Source: Sperchopsis tessellata
Taxonomy: Eukaryota > Arthropoda > Insecta > Coleoptera > Hydrophilidae
Assembly: GCA_033557685.1 (NCBI GenBank)
Contig: JAWQRN010000229.1
Coordinates: 1-33,533, forward strand
Direction: 5' to 3'
DNA: 33,533 nucleotides
The position numbers were made by a program, and so were the translations under genes. Under the pieces are notes generated by a model. It was not told the DNA's origin and did no database searches. It saw only the letters and a list, made by a program, of their open reading frames with translations. Shown here piece by piece: positions 10,151 through 20,900 of this stretch (the stretch's first letter is position 1; every line of letters starts with the position of its first letter).

Positions 10151-10440
10151 GAAAACATCAAAACTCGCTAAGTGGTTTCCATTTGTCTCTAACGTCCATC
10201 ACTGTTTGAGTCGTTTCTCAATTCAATCGGTAAGCAATCAATAACCGTAGCCTACTTTAATTACTCATTCAATTGTTTGTGAGCGCTCCGAATGACGTAG
10301 AGCAAACCAGCCTACTGGATGAACCCGCGCGGCGCAAGAGATGCAAAAGATAAAACCCTCATTGTGTTCGCTGGAAGTTGTTCTGGCCCGCTACTGCTTC
10401 CAACCTACCCTCATTCTTTATCTCCACCAGTTTACCGTAA
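10150..10440. other. CpG-enriched patch
   Basis: CpG and G+C are locally raised (for example GAGCGCTCCG, CCCGCGCGGCGC), with a TGACGTAG word inside. A GTAAGC at about 10437 could be a weak splice donor. No coding motif. It may be an old repeat or a regulatory patch; the sequence does not decide. Confidence 0.25.
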
Positions 10441-13115
10441 GCATGCATATACTTAATCTATTTTTGTTGGTAAAGTTTTATGGCTTATGCCCTCTAGGAT
10501 AAGAGGAGTTCATTTCGACACTGCGAGAGCGGTATGTACCCGCCAGAGATGATAGGGAATGAAGTTGGTTTAATTATTAGGCCTTCACATATTTCGCTCC
10601 GGGGAATATTTTTTTTGGACCACATATGACCCATTGATAATGTCTTTCTTACCTTTGCTAACTAAAACCTATAATTATTTTTTGAAATGAACATATTTTT
10701 GACACTGAAATAAATGAAAATCTTTGTCCAATTATACACATTTAGTTTAATAAATTTTTAATTCTTTATTGCTTGTATAGTCTTCTGGATAATATTGTAA
10801 TTTTTTTAATCTCTTCTTTCACCCTATGTATCTACCAGCGTTTACCCAAAGTGGTAGAGGTATTTACTACGAACGAAAATAAAGTTGTACAAACTGCTTT
10901 ATAGAGCAGTAAAATTGAAAGGGAAAAACACAAAAAAATGCATTGGGTGAATTGTTTGTAAAACGTATGTGTGTAAAGCAATAATGAAGCATATTAATAA
11001 TTAACCAACAGTAACAAATATACGGTGCAATATATGAGCGGCGAATGAATGATGACCAATAAAGATATAAAATAAAAGGAAATATAAAATACATCTCTTC
11101 TGAAATTCAAAGAGGCGAAAAATGATATTAGGGAAAATATGTCAAGAAACAAATTATAAACAAAGCTGGTTATGGTTGTGCTGTTCTAAATGTATATGAT
11201 TTTATGTGTTTGATACTGACTATTTAAGGCATAAGTAAAAAATATAGACAAAGTAATGTTCCACACATACATGAATGATATTTACGGGAATACCCTAATA
11301 ATGTATACATCTGTTAAAAGAAAACCTGGAACAGTTGAGGATAGGACACAGAATTTCAATAATATCGCCTATCAAACTAAAGGTCATTAATATATCTACT
11401 ACTATGTATCGAATAACCAAAACGATGAGTTTACATGACTGAAAACTTAAACATATTTCTGAATATCATGTAAAAGATAATATTATTACAGAAAAAGTCA
11501 AAAAATGATTGGGCTAATCACTATTTATGCCTACTCGAAGACACCTTAGATAACCAGATTATTTCTCCACCTAGATTTCCATTTTTGTCCCGAATGATAT
11601 CTATTTTTTTTTGTAGTAGCGAAAGAATCGGTATACAAGAGTCGTCCAAAAATTAGGGAGCTAAATAATTTATATATACCTACACTCGTTCTACCACAAA
11701 AAAAGATTCTAGAAGATGTGATTATAAACATGCACAAAATATTAAAGTTTTATCTTGAAACACACTTTCAGTACCGAATTCTTAGCAGTACCTACTAATA
11801 AATCAAGCTAAGTCCATAATATAGTATAAGTTTAATTAATACATTTTTTCTATTTAAACACAACCTAAAATTCTCATTGCGAAGAGATTTTTGAAAGCAC
11901 TGTACAACTAGAAGAACAAGCGAGATAATAATTTAAATTAATAACGAAAAATGTAAATAAATGAAACATATTTGACCTTCGGATCTGGGCGATTATTTCG
12001 TCTTTTAACAGACTCATTAGCAGAGCTAGTTGAAGAGTGCCCGGTGTCACTTCATCAGATTGGTATAAGTACATTATACACACCAGTAATATGTAACTAC
12101 AACTAGCAACACATAGCGTGATTCTGCTACCTACCGTTCGATACCAGTATGTTATAAAAATTTGAATAAATAAAACATGTACAACCGTGTATTCCTTATT
12201 TCTGGACAATTTTTCATCTTTTATCACATACTCATAAGCAGAGCTGGTCAAAGATTCTCAACACCCTCAAATCGATGTCATGTATTAAACACACACAACG
12301 AAAAATGTTAACTGAAAGGTTTATTGAGTATCTAATTATTAATGAAAAGCTGACCTGAATGGAACAGTAGGCAATATTGCGGCTAAGGCCTGCAAAACTA
12401 TGTTAGCTTGGGAACAATGTGACCTCTGAGTCCAATATTTATGTTTTAGGCATACAACACAATCATTTTGTCATGGTAATTTGCTTATCTTAAATATGAC
12501 GACCATGTGTAGAATTTAGCCAAAGGACCAAACTAAAGTAGTTTGTATTTCTATTACGGACTCAATAACAATAGCTTCCATAGCTGGTATGTTCCTCAAT
12601 TTTGATAAAATTATGAAGAAAAGGTAACAGTTACCATGATACTCAAAACTTAGCAGCAGTGGAAAACAACAATAGTATAGAAAAAATAGTATTATCCTGG
12701 TAATCTAAAGCATAATGACGCCTGAATAAGTATATAATAAATCTTACACCTCTATACCGTCCTAAAAGAAATGTAGAGGATAGGTTTCCTTTACAAGTAA
12801 AATAATGATCTTGAGCTGATATATGTGGAAGCACCAAGGTTCTTGGATAAAATCTTTGGTAAATATGGTGTTTTATATAAATTGAGCCAAAATACAGTAC
12901 GAGACTTTATTGGAAAGCAGTTTCTGGTAAAACGCTTTTCGCACTGGATGAGATCATTGAGGACGAAACAATTAAAATTACATGATTGCTACATGGATAT
13001 CTGCTGACATGTAATTTGTACCAGCTTTAAATAACAGGAGCATAACAACGGACCACATAACTCTTTGAAAATTGCACTTCGTGGTGTATTCAGAAAAAAA
13101 TTATAGAAAATTGAA
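10441..13115. other. AT-rich spacer
   Basis: Open frames here (for example 10867-11094, 11874-12251 and 12643-12837 on minus; 12825-13007 on plus) show no family motif and have the composition expected of chance. The only structure noted is the diverged direct repeat listed separately. Confidence 0.5.
11952..12256 (+). repeat. Diverged direct repeat pair
   Basis: About 11952-12036 and 12163-12256 align loosely, sharing an AATAAA-like start, TTTCRTCTTTTA, ACTCAT.AGCAGAGCT and GGT/AGT-CAAAGA-like ends. The spacing is about 210 bp. This suggests an old tandem duplication or part of an unrecognised repeat. Confidence 0.4.
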
Positions 13116-13119
13116 TAGA

Positions 13120-13500
13120 AGAAAAATTAGCAAATATTATTCCTGTTAATATTGTTGAGACGATTATAAACTCCAAATGTTTCTCGAAATTTTATAGAGA
13201 AATAAGGATACTCTCCAGTCAAGAATTTAGTATCTTCAAATATGACGGTATGACCTGTTTTGTGGGAATATTCAAATACAGCTGTTTAAATACACCCCGA
13301 GAAAACGGGACCTTATAAACCCCTTCGCTTTGAAACGGAATGATATCTCTTGCATAGGATAAAACGATATCATTTGAGTTGAAAAAAATAACATAAAATT
13401 TTCTTAGAGTTATCCATCTTCTTTTGGCCGCAACAGGAGTGATGATGTGACATTGCACGCATATACCTATTGGTATGGACGGGCATACGACAACCACAAT
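13120..13500 (-). pseudogene. Penelope-like element PLE-2, GIY-YIG C-terminal fragment
   Basis: On minus, ARDIIPFQSEGVYKVPFSRG marks the entry of the GIY-YIG endonuclease (usual form: DPIP.....GVY.IPC.CG). After a deletion and frameshift comes GHTVIFEDTKFLTGEYPYF, then KFRETFGVYNRLNNINRNN with a stop near 13130. The second part is the conserved Penelope C-terminal block (TGH.I.F.DTK.L...YFPRKIREA.EI...NNINR). The Cys pair of the endonuclease entry has become FSRG. The RT domain is not recognisable upstream. Dead fragment; its divergence from PLE-1 and PLE-4 suggests a separate insertion. Confidence 0.7.
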
Positions 13501-14050
13501 TGAAAAAAATAACCATAGTATCTATGTTTTAAAAATATACGTAAGCAAGGAAGGGAACCTGATGTTGGAAATGTATGTGATTTAGAATGCAAATAGTGCA
13601 TCTCTTCAAAACAACCATATATCAAGCGTGCCATTTACTTAACAAACACAGAATTTCAACTTTATATCATTGTTGTAATGCCTCCATAAAATATTTCAAC
13701 AACAGAAATTGGTTCGCATAGCTGATCTTCAATTTGATCGATAGTTCCTGAATGACATTTGGAACCATCATTTCAGCTCAATCTACGCTCTACTTAGATA
13801 ATATAAGTTAGATAGTTGTCCCCAAAGAGTGGTTTGGAAAGATAATAACCCTCAGCAATGCAGTAAATGATATCATAATACACTTGCCACTTTGTTTTGT
13901 ATGTCAGACGATGTCTTGATTTTGGCCTTATGTCTGTCCAGTCGCGAAGAAGTCGCTGGGAAAATAAACTTTATAAATGAACTAAGTTGTTCAATTACCA
14001 CCCCATTCTCTAAAATGTTATATTACAAACAAGATCTGTGCACTAGCTGT
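13501..14050. other. AT-rich spacer
   Basis: Upstream of PLE-2 on its own strand I looked for RT motifs and found none that hold up. Confidence 0.5.
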
Positions 14051-14051
14051 A

Positions 14052-14178
14052 CAGGGTGATTCTTTATATTTTGACCCCTTTAACTGTTTTATTAACAGAG
14101 TTATAAAATAGATAAACACAAAAGTTGTAGGGTTTCATCTACATTTTTTTCTAAATACTACTAAAAGAACACCCTGTG
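14052..14178. mobile_element. Short segment bounded by CAGGGTG/CACCCTG inverted ends
   Basis: CAGGGTG follows a TA at 14050-14051, and CACCCTG lies at about 14170-14176. The 127 bp between them are AT-rich and non-coding. This could be a MITE-like relic, or the terminal part of the mariner that follows. The short match makes it weak. Confidence 0.35.
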
Positions 14179-14179
14179 G

Positions 14180-14540
14180 ATTTTAAATTTTTCCTTTAGA
14201 TCCTTTTTTCTAGTTTCAAACATAGTGGATAGGTCTAGCTGTAATAGTTTTTGACATATTGGGCCTTTAAAACACTCTAAGAATGTTTTGGCTTATGATC
14301 TATGATAACATTGCTTCTTAGTTTCCATTGTTGTTGTTTGACATTTGTTAGTATTATTTCATTAAAATGAGTTACATAGAAGCAGAAAGATTTGAAATAT
14401 TTTCCATTTATTTAAAAACTGCAAGAAGAGCGTATATAGCACTATACCCAAATCGTTCAGCCCCCAATGAAAACACATTTTTGAATACACACTACATTTT
14501 GCAACTGAATGAGGGTTTAAAAACAATGGAAATTGTTTGA
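14180..14540 (+). pseudogene. Mariner-2a: 5' leader and N-terminal transposase fragment
   Basis: After an untranslated leader, ATG at 14367 opens a 57-codon frame beginning MSYIEAERFEIFSIYL and containing LYPNRSAPNENTFLNT. This fits the N-terminal helix-turn-helix domain of insect mariner-type transposases that start with ...AE...I...Y....N...A...Y...P.R..P. The copy is cut at about 14540, where the opposite-strand copy begins. The leader (about 14190-14366) is nearly mirrored at 15620-15842. Confidence 0.65.
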
Positions 14541-15842
14541 AATGGCCACCGTTATTTAAAACACAAAGTTCATATCTTCTTCTTAAATTTTGTAGGTAGT
14601 TTAAAACTGCGTTATTGTTGTGCCAGTTTAATTCATAAATGTCTCCCCTAATCTTATTTTTAATAGTTTCAAAACTCTGACTAAAATTATTATTAACTTT
14701 ATCCTATAAAACTCATCTAAAGATGTTATATCGGGGTTGTTAATAAATTTCTCCCCTAATCTAATTTTGAATAGTTTCTGATTATTATTAACTTTCTCTT
14801 TAAAAATCCCCTCAATAGTGCTTTGAAAGGTGTTATATCGAGGCTGTTTGGTGGCCATGGAACGGGTTCGCCATTACTAATCCAAACATTGACCATTTAA
14901 ATTCTCCCAAACCTCCAAAACATTATGTGACGAAGCTCCTCAGCCGAAAATCGTTGATACAAAAGCTGGAAGAATCATTTTTAGATATGTTTACCGTGTT
15001 AAGTTATAATCAAAAGGTATGAGCCCTACAATTTTATTTAAGAAATTACCTCACCAAACTAATAGATTTTCAACCGGACTTTTTAATTGGAACAAATTTT
15101 CTTTTTCGTTTATTTTTGTTCTCCGACGAACGGCTACTTTTTCTGTTAAAAGTATCTGCTGTGGAAAACGACGATTCATCTGTCCATAGGAGTGTTTGAC
15201 AAGTTAGGGTTGTCATCTAGTCTTTGAAGAATTTGCTGGAAAAATTCCAATCTTTTTCGTTTTTGATCTTCTGTAAGCTCCTAAACCGGTAATAGTTTGT
15301 AAGGCCTATATTCATGTTTCTTAACGTTCTTTGAATTTAAACTAGGGGTGCGGAAAAACTAAATTAGTTTTAGTTTTATTCTTTATATGTGTCAATTATA
15401 GCATAGTTACATTCAAAATAAGATCTTCATTCACGTTTGCTGTAGTGCTACATTTTTTCTTTTAAGACTGTTAGTATTTCTCAAATATCTATAAGTATTC
15501 AAAAATATGTTTTCACTGCGAGCTGGGCGATTTGGCTTTTTGTATGGTAGCTGTTATATTTGTATTGTTTTTTACATAAAGGAAAATATTTAAACCTTTC
15601 GGCTTTTATATAAACCATTTTGAGGAAATAATATTAACAAATACCAAACAACAACAATGGTAATAAAGAAACAATGTTGTCATAGATTATCAGCCAAAGC
15701 CTACTACATTTTTATCTGTAACAATCTTTAAAATAACGCATATTTAAAGTATTTTCAAGGCCCATTATATCAATATATTTCACAGCTAGACCAACTAACC
15801 TTTATATATTTGAAATTAAAAAAAATTGATCTAAAAGAAAAT
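14541..15842 (-). pseudogene. Mariner-2b: near full-length degraded transposase
   Basis: Reading on minus from ATG at 15618 (MVYIKAERF), fragments follow in order: KKHEYRPYKLLPV (about 15280-15325), RLEFFQQILQRLDDNPNLSNT, then in another frame LLWTDESSFSTADTFNRK (about 15145-15200, with the first catalytic Asp in TDES). The C-terminal region is ATKQPRYNTF and IFKEKVNN (14628-14858). The end is NLRRRYELCVLNNGGHF near 14535-14590. The WPPNSPDITPLDF block, with the third Asp, is degraded. The leader upstream of 15618 matches that of mariner-2a in inverse orientation. The whole is non-functional. Confidence 0.75.
14643..14851 (-). repeat. Tandem duplication of about 109 bp inside mariner-2b
   Basis: Two units share CTCCCCTAATCT, AATAGTTTC, ATTATTATTAACTTT and GTTATATCG.GG. 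At protein level, PDITSLDEF...IRLGETFMN duplicates PRYNTFQST...IRLGEKFIN. It arose after insertion or within this copy's lineage. Confidence 0.7.
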
Positions 15843-15939
15843 ATAAAAATTACTGATCACAAGTCACTAAAATACCCGCTTCCAAACAATATACTTTATA
15901 TTCTAAAACTAATTTAATTCAGTAACACAACACAACTGT

Positions 15940-16088
15940 GTACAGCAATATTATCTAATACCACAAGTGTTTGGTGAAAAATTTTAAATTTGGTGTGTTT
16001 TACCATTTACATTCGGCGTAAATGGTGAAACACACCAAATTTAAAATTGTTCACCAAACCCTTGTAGTATTAGATAATATTGCTGTAC
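15940..16088. mobile_element. Foldback (palindromic) element, MITE-like
   Basis: Arms of 70 bp (15940-16009 and 16019-16088) are inverted complements with about four mismatches around a 9-nt loop (CATTCGGCG). The ends read TA-CAGCAATATT and AATATTGCTG-TA, consistent with a TA target duplication as made by Tc1/mariner transposases. There is no coding capacity. If transcribed it would form a long, nearly perfect RNA hairpin. High arm identity in a region of decayed elements suggests a relatively recent insertion or gene conversion between arms. Confidence 0.85.
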
Positions 16089-17031
16089 TATAGTGTTCTT
16101 CAATTGTCTAAAAATAATACAAATGTGTCATTCACCTAACTGCAGTACCACAAAAAATGTAGTCATTAAAATTTAAAAATGTTAATGATATAGACTACTA
16201 GAATTATCATAGACATAATTACAAACCATCCTTTTCTTAAAACCTATCTTTTACATATTTAGAATTGCGCAGTTTTTGTAATTATAAAAACACTCTATTA
16301 TCAGTTCCAAGGCCGTATGTCTTAAAATAACTGCTTAAGGAATCATGTCTGTGGAAAATAGATTTATGTTATACATATTCTTATGTTTTTAGGAATGAAA
16401 TGAAGTAGTGCCTAAAAATAACAGAAAAAGAACATTATAGGAATAATATTTCCAGATACCGTACATAGGCTCTAAAAAGTGCAAATATTTTGTTCTCTGT
16501 AGAGAAGGGACATTTTTAGCGATTGAATTTTTCAGAGCCTTTACAAGGTTTCTCCCAGGAAGGTTCAATCCTATAAAAAATATTTCTCTTCACACAAAAC
16601 CCGTATTATTTCACATATGCCCCATGTGTTTTATATATTGACTATTTTACTCGAAACATTATCACATACTTCAGGTCATTAATTCTGGTTATTTTATTCG
16701 ACCAAATTAAAATAGTTACAATATCTCCAATATTCCTTAAAATTAGAAAGTAGAACAATTTTCTAGGTTTATTCTGCTTTGTGTTTTTATATCAACTAGT
16801 GAAATTGGATGTTAAAATATTTTGAAAATTTGAATGATAAAAAGTGTTGGCGATCCATGTGGACAATTTTGAAGTATTTCTCAAATAAACGGGAAAGGAA
16901 GGAATATGTATAATACATAATAGCTATTTTCAACACCTTTTTGTATTTTACTAGTGATCCATGAACAGTAAAGTCAGTAGTCTTGAAGACGCGACTATAT
17001 AAATGTATAGGTATCGTCCACTAAAGAAAAT
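16089..17031. other. AT-rich spacer
   Basis: Nothing recognised. Confidence 0.6.
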
Positions 17032-17190
17032 GAATTTATAAAAGAACATGTGGGCCATTTTTCTACAGCACAGCAGAGTTCTTTAGCACTATGTCTAGAG
17101 AATTTAGGAGTCGCTCATTAATATATCATTAGTATTATGCGCAATTATTACAATTGGCAAACGTAGAATAAAAACGAATTGTGTAAAAAC
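17032..17190 (+). repeat. Direct repeat, left copy (LTR-like)
   Basis: Shares with 17723-17857 the words ATAAAAGAACATGT, CAGCAGAGTT, ATTAGTATTA.GCGCAA, GACAAACGTA-like and AATAAAAACRAAYTGTGTAAAAA. TATAAAAG (17037-17044) and AATAAAA (about 17168) are spaced as a core promoter and polyadenylation signal would be in an LTR. The left copy has an extra piece near 17093-17128. Confidence 0.5.
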
Positions 17191-17414
17191 CAAAAAATTT
17201 AAAAAACCAGGAAAACTTCGAAGAAAACCAAAGAAAGTATTTATTTTACAACATCCAACTAGAACAACATAGTCCCCCAGCAAGAACAAAAATTTAGAAT
17301 AAGAGAAAAAACAAAAAGAAAAAATTTACTGTAAGAAAGAAAAGAAGAAACCTACTACAAGTAAAACAAACAGGCAAACAAGAAGAGCGAATCAAACAAC
17401 TTAGAATAGAAAAA

Positions 17415-17535
17415 AAGGAAACGCAACTACCCAAGTCGACCACGCAACATCCCCTAAGACGACAACGCAACAGCTTGAATACGACAACGCAACATCCTCT
17501 GACAACACCTTAAGAAGACAACAAACTACCCCTGA
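17415..17535 (+). repeat. Short minisatellite, about 22-23 bp unit
   Basis: Three to five imperfect units contain CGAC.ACGCAACA followed by C/T-rich then GA-rich words. The surrounding 17290-17600 is strongly A- and C-rich on plus. It sits between the two direct repeats and could be the interior of a small terminal-repeat element. The frame reading QVDHATSPKTTTQQLEYDNA is low-complexity and not convincing as a protein. Confidence 0.55.
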
Positions 17536-17722
17536 GAAGACTACACACCATTCGTAAGAAAAGATGAAACTATTCTGACAACATTTATTATTTTGTAGAT
17601 GTTAATTGAAGATCCAACCGAATCACTCAACAATTTAAATTTACCTTACGATTCCAAAAATTTATATGTCTGATCCAAATAATTATCAATTCCTCAGATT
17701 ATACACTGACACTAAATATAAC

Positions 17723-17857
17723 GAATTAATAAAAGAACATGTAGACTATTGTTCTGCAGAACAGCAGAGTTGTTTACACAGTGTGTTAAAATAATATTAG
17801 TATTAAGCGCAAAAATTGTAATTGACAAACGTACAATAAAAACAAACTGTGTAAAAA
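17723..17857 (+). repeat. Direct repeat, right copy (LTR-like)
   Basis: Partner of 17032-17190, spaced about 691 bp. Both copies start with the same GAATT.ATAAAAGAACATGT and end in GTGTAAAAA. No target-site duplication or primer-binding site could be established. Alternatives are a terminal-repeat retrotransposon in miniature or an old segmental tandem duplication. Confidence 0.5.
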
Positions 17858-19234
17858 TAAATTGTTTTTTTAAAAAGTGTTTTTCCGAAACAAGAATCAA
17901 AACTTAATTGCATATCATGTAATTTTAGGACTTCGGCCGCGCATTTATGTCGTAAATGAAATAAATGTGTCGGGTCCATTGTCTTCCTTTTTTCTTTTAA
18001 CCTATTTAATGTTTTGACAACTGTTGGTTCCAACATATTTATATCTATCTAAGAGCTGTAATTATAGATACATATTTTTGCATGCCTAGTTCTACTGAGA
18101 GAAACTGTTTTAAATTTGTTTTTGAATGGTTTTATGCCTAACATGTCAACATACAGAAAGTTTCTTTGCTCTTGCTTAAATAGATCTGATAAGATGTTCG
18201 AACGTCTACTGAGCAACACAACAGTAGTAAAATATTTTTTAGTAGCAAATCAATTACACATTGAATTTTTAACTTTCCAAATGAAACTCCGATATTTCTG
18301 GAGGCAGACGACCTTAAGCCGATCAAAATGCACTCATATATTATTAGTTATAATAATAGTTCAGCCGTATATTACAAAAATATTAATTTATTAGTATGAT
18401 AGCTAAAATGTAATGTCAATATATCAAAGTCACATTTGCAAAACTCAAATTTATAGTTCTTAATTCTCCGTGCAATAAATTACAAGACCATTATTTATCT
18501 GATATGTTATACTTTATATCTACATCAGTTATTGTTTTAATTAGTATAATTTTATTTATGCAAATGCTCCACTATCATCAATAAGATGTTAATACATATA
18601 TAGCACAAATAAATATGGATTAAATTTGCATACGTCATGAATACAGTAGCAGTGTAATAAGTGTTTGTTTTGTTACAATGCGTTTTTTAAATAATTAATA
18701 AAATTGTAATGGCTTTACAACAATTGCAAATCACATTCGTATGAACGAATAAATTATAATGCTTTATTAATATTAATATATGTTATAAACAGACATTTAT
18801 GAAATATATACATAAATTCAAATATGTAGTGTGTTGGGGAAATACATTGGAAAATATTTTTCTTATTCTTTTTTAACTAATAAAATCAATTGCTAGCAAC
18901 ATGTTTAGTTGTTTCAATGGAAAAGTATTAGTATATCAGGATTATGAAAAGGTTTTGTTGCATACATAAACTGCGTTAAAACTTGTTAAAGTAGAAACAC
19001 AGCGGTCTTGCGTGGAATTTTAAAAATACTGATGAGTATATTCCCGAGGAAATAAAATGAATTTCTTCAACAACGTTCAGATTTCTTGGTAAATTCGATA
19101 TAGCTGCAGATCTTCCAAATAGCAAAAAAATCGAAATGATTAATGATTACTTCAATCTACTTAAAAAGTACAGTAGCACATTGACATCCAATAGTCTCAT
19201 ATATATTTCATTACTTCTGTCTTGTTGCAGATAG
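17858..19234. other. AT-rich spacer
   Basis: Open frames at 18116-18394 (plus) and 17803-18036 (minus) show no known motif. Nothing else recognised. Confidence 0.55.
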
Positions 19235-20900
19235 TTAATACATTAACTGCCATACGACGCGCCGGTCGTCGTATGTATTTCTAACTGAATGAGTATTACG
19301 ACGGCCGGTCGTTGTAATATCGAATGTAGCCTCAACAACAACAAAAATTATCCAGGATCTATAGTTATCTGTTGTATGTGCTAGTACTGACCTACCACGA
19401 ATATCTGTAGAGTAATAACAACGGTTGTCCATCTTAATGGCATGTTTAAAATCGAAAGGTCCATTAGTAGTGAAAGTTTGTTTTAAGAACAAAAACTGTT
19501 AAAACCCTGTATAAAAGTAATTATTTAATTTTATTCTATTACATGTTTGAGATATATATTGATAAACTGATATCAAACTAAATTTATGTAATATTTAGTC
19601 ATGATATTGTGCGAAACAATTTACACATATTCCAGATTTTTCTGGGCATTACGAGCAATATGTAGTAACTCGAGTTGTTACACTTGCTTTATATGCTTCA
19701 CGACTTCACAATTGCTGTCGATTTTTGATATAGCACAGTTACACATCTTTCCCTAATTTTTGGGTTTCGTTGGTCAACATCTCCACTTTCTTCAAGTTCA
19801 TGTTTTTTCTTTAATTTTGCAGACATAGGATCTTCATAACTTTCTCCGATATCGAGTAATTTCTCCACTAACAATTCTTTGAATTTCATAACAGACACTT
19901 TCTTTTCGGAATTGTTATTATAATTAAACGGTACTGCCCAAAATTATCTCCATTTGAACTGATACCGTGTGATACCGTTTCATAGGCTTTCGCACGGCAT
20001 TGGAGTAACTGGAAAACTGATCAGATAAATCATTACCCGTTTTTTTTTCAATATTGTTGTCTTGAACTATTTTATGTTTCAAAATTTCTCCTTGTTTATT
20101 GCTCATTTTTCCTGTAGAAGTTATTTCAGCCGTACTATTAATTTCTCATTATTCATTCCAATAAACTCGTATTTGGATAACTTTTGATTTACCACCTCTT
20201 TTGGAACGCGTTTTCTATTTTTTCTTAATGTACCTGTAAGGTGGATACTTCTTTCTAATACATTTTCTGCCAGCTCTACCGATGTATAGTAATTATCTGT
20301 AATGAATGTATGCTTTCACCTAAATACTTTGCGTATAACTTAAGCACAAAGCCCGTTGATAGATATACACCTTCCAGTGTTTTTTCAAATGTACATTGAT
20401 AAATTTGTATACCATAAGTCTACCTAGTACCATCGCAGATCTTGATTAATTTAACTCTCTATTTATGACGTTTCCCAGGAACATACTGAAGAGAAAGTTG
20501 CCATATCAGTCAATATTTTATTAGAGTGCTGTTCTCTAACAAAAAAAAAAAACCTTTAATATCATTAGGAAATATTTTCCATTCACAATCTATAACACAA
20601 TTACATATTTCCTATTTATTACTAAAGACCCTGTGCATGCTAAAATAAGTTTACCAAAAACTTGTTTCATTGTATAAGTTGAGTTTCTTAAAACGTCTAA
20701 AATGTGCTCCCTATTTATATTACCAATTGACTTAACTGAACATTTCTTATTCAATGGCTTATTTAATTACAAAAATAAAACTATTGCTCTTTGTCTTTTC
20801 ACTTCTTCCTGCATGCTATTTTGGTACCCTACTGGTAGTATTTTACGTTATATCATCATCCATGTTCCATATCTCTACTAAAGAATTTTAAAGTATTGTG
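19235..20900 (-). pseudogene. piggyBac A: degraded transposase with its 3' terminal region
   Basis: On minus, YVPGKRHK (about 20480), GIQIYQCTFEKTLEGVYLS and STGFVLKLYAKYLGES lead to an unbroken run of about 60 codons (20126-20311) with ITDNYYTSVELAENVLERS, HLTGTLRKNRK and GMNNEKLIV. This is the conserved piggyBac core around the second catalytic Asp (TDNYYTSV). It is followed by STGKMSNKQGEILKHKIVQD, NDLSDQFSSYSNAVRK, MKFKELLVEKLLDI and a C-terminal segment (TYCS, CPEKSGICVNCFAQYHD) with a stop at 19595-19597. The last segment is the Cys-rich C-terminal finger. The first Asp region is badly decayed, and the N-terminal half above 20600 is hard to trace. Several frameshifts and stops: dead. 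A TTAA-TACATTAACTGCC end lies at 19235. Confidence 0.8.
19251..19318. repeat. Paired palindromic subterminal repeats of piggyBac A
   Basis: Two related hairpins sit just inside the TTAA end: CATACGAC...GTCGTATG (19251-19275) and ATTACGAC...GTTGTAAT (19295-19318), with GC-rich GCCGGTC centres. Subterminal inverted repeats are usual for piggyBac and probably bound the transposase. The matching other end was not found by 22000. Confidence 0.65.

Noticed and set aside
10017..10160. LINE endonuclease start (TWNVYT-like)
   Set aside because: Only one short motif; the following codons do not continue the endonuclease pattern.
12825..13007. Plus-strand frame starting MEAPRFLDKIFGKYG
   Set aside because: It looks protein-like over a short stretch, but no family is recognised and nothing supports it nearby.
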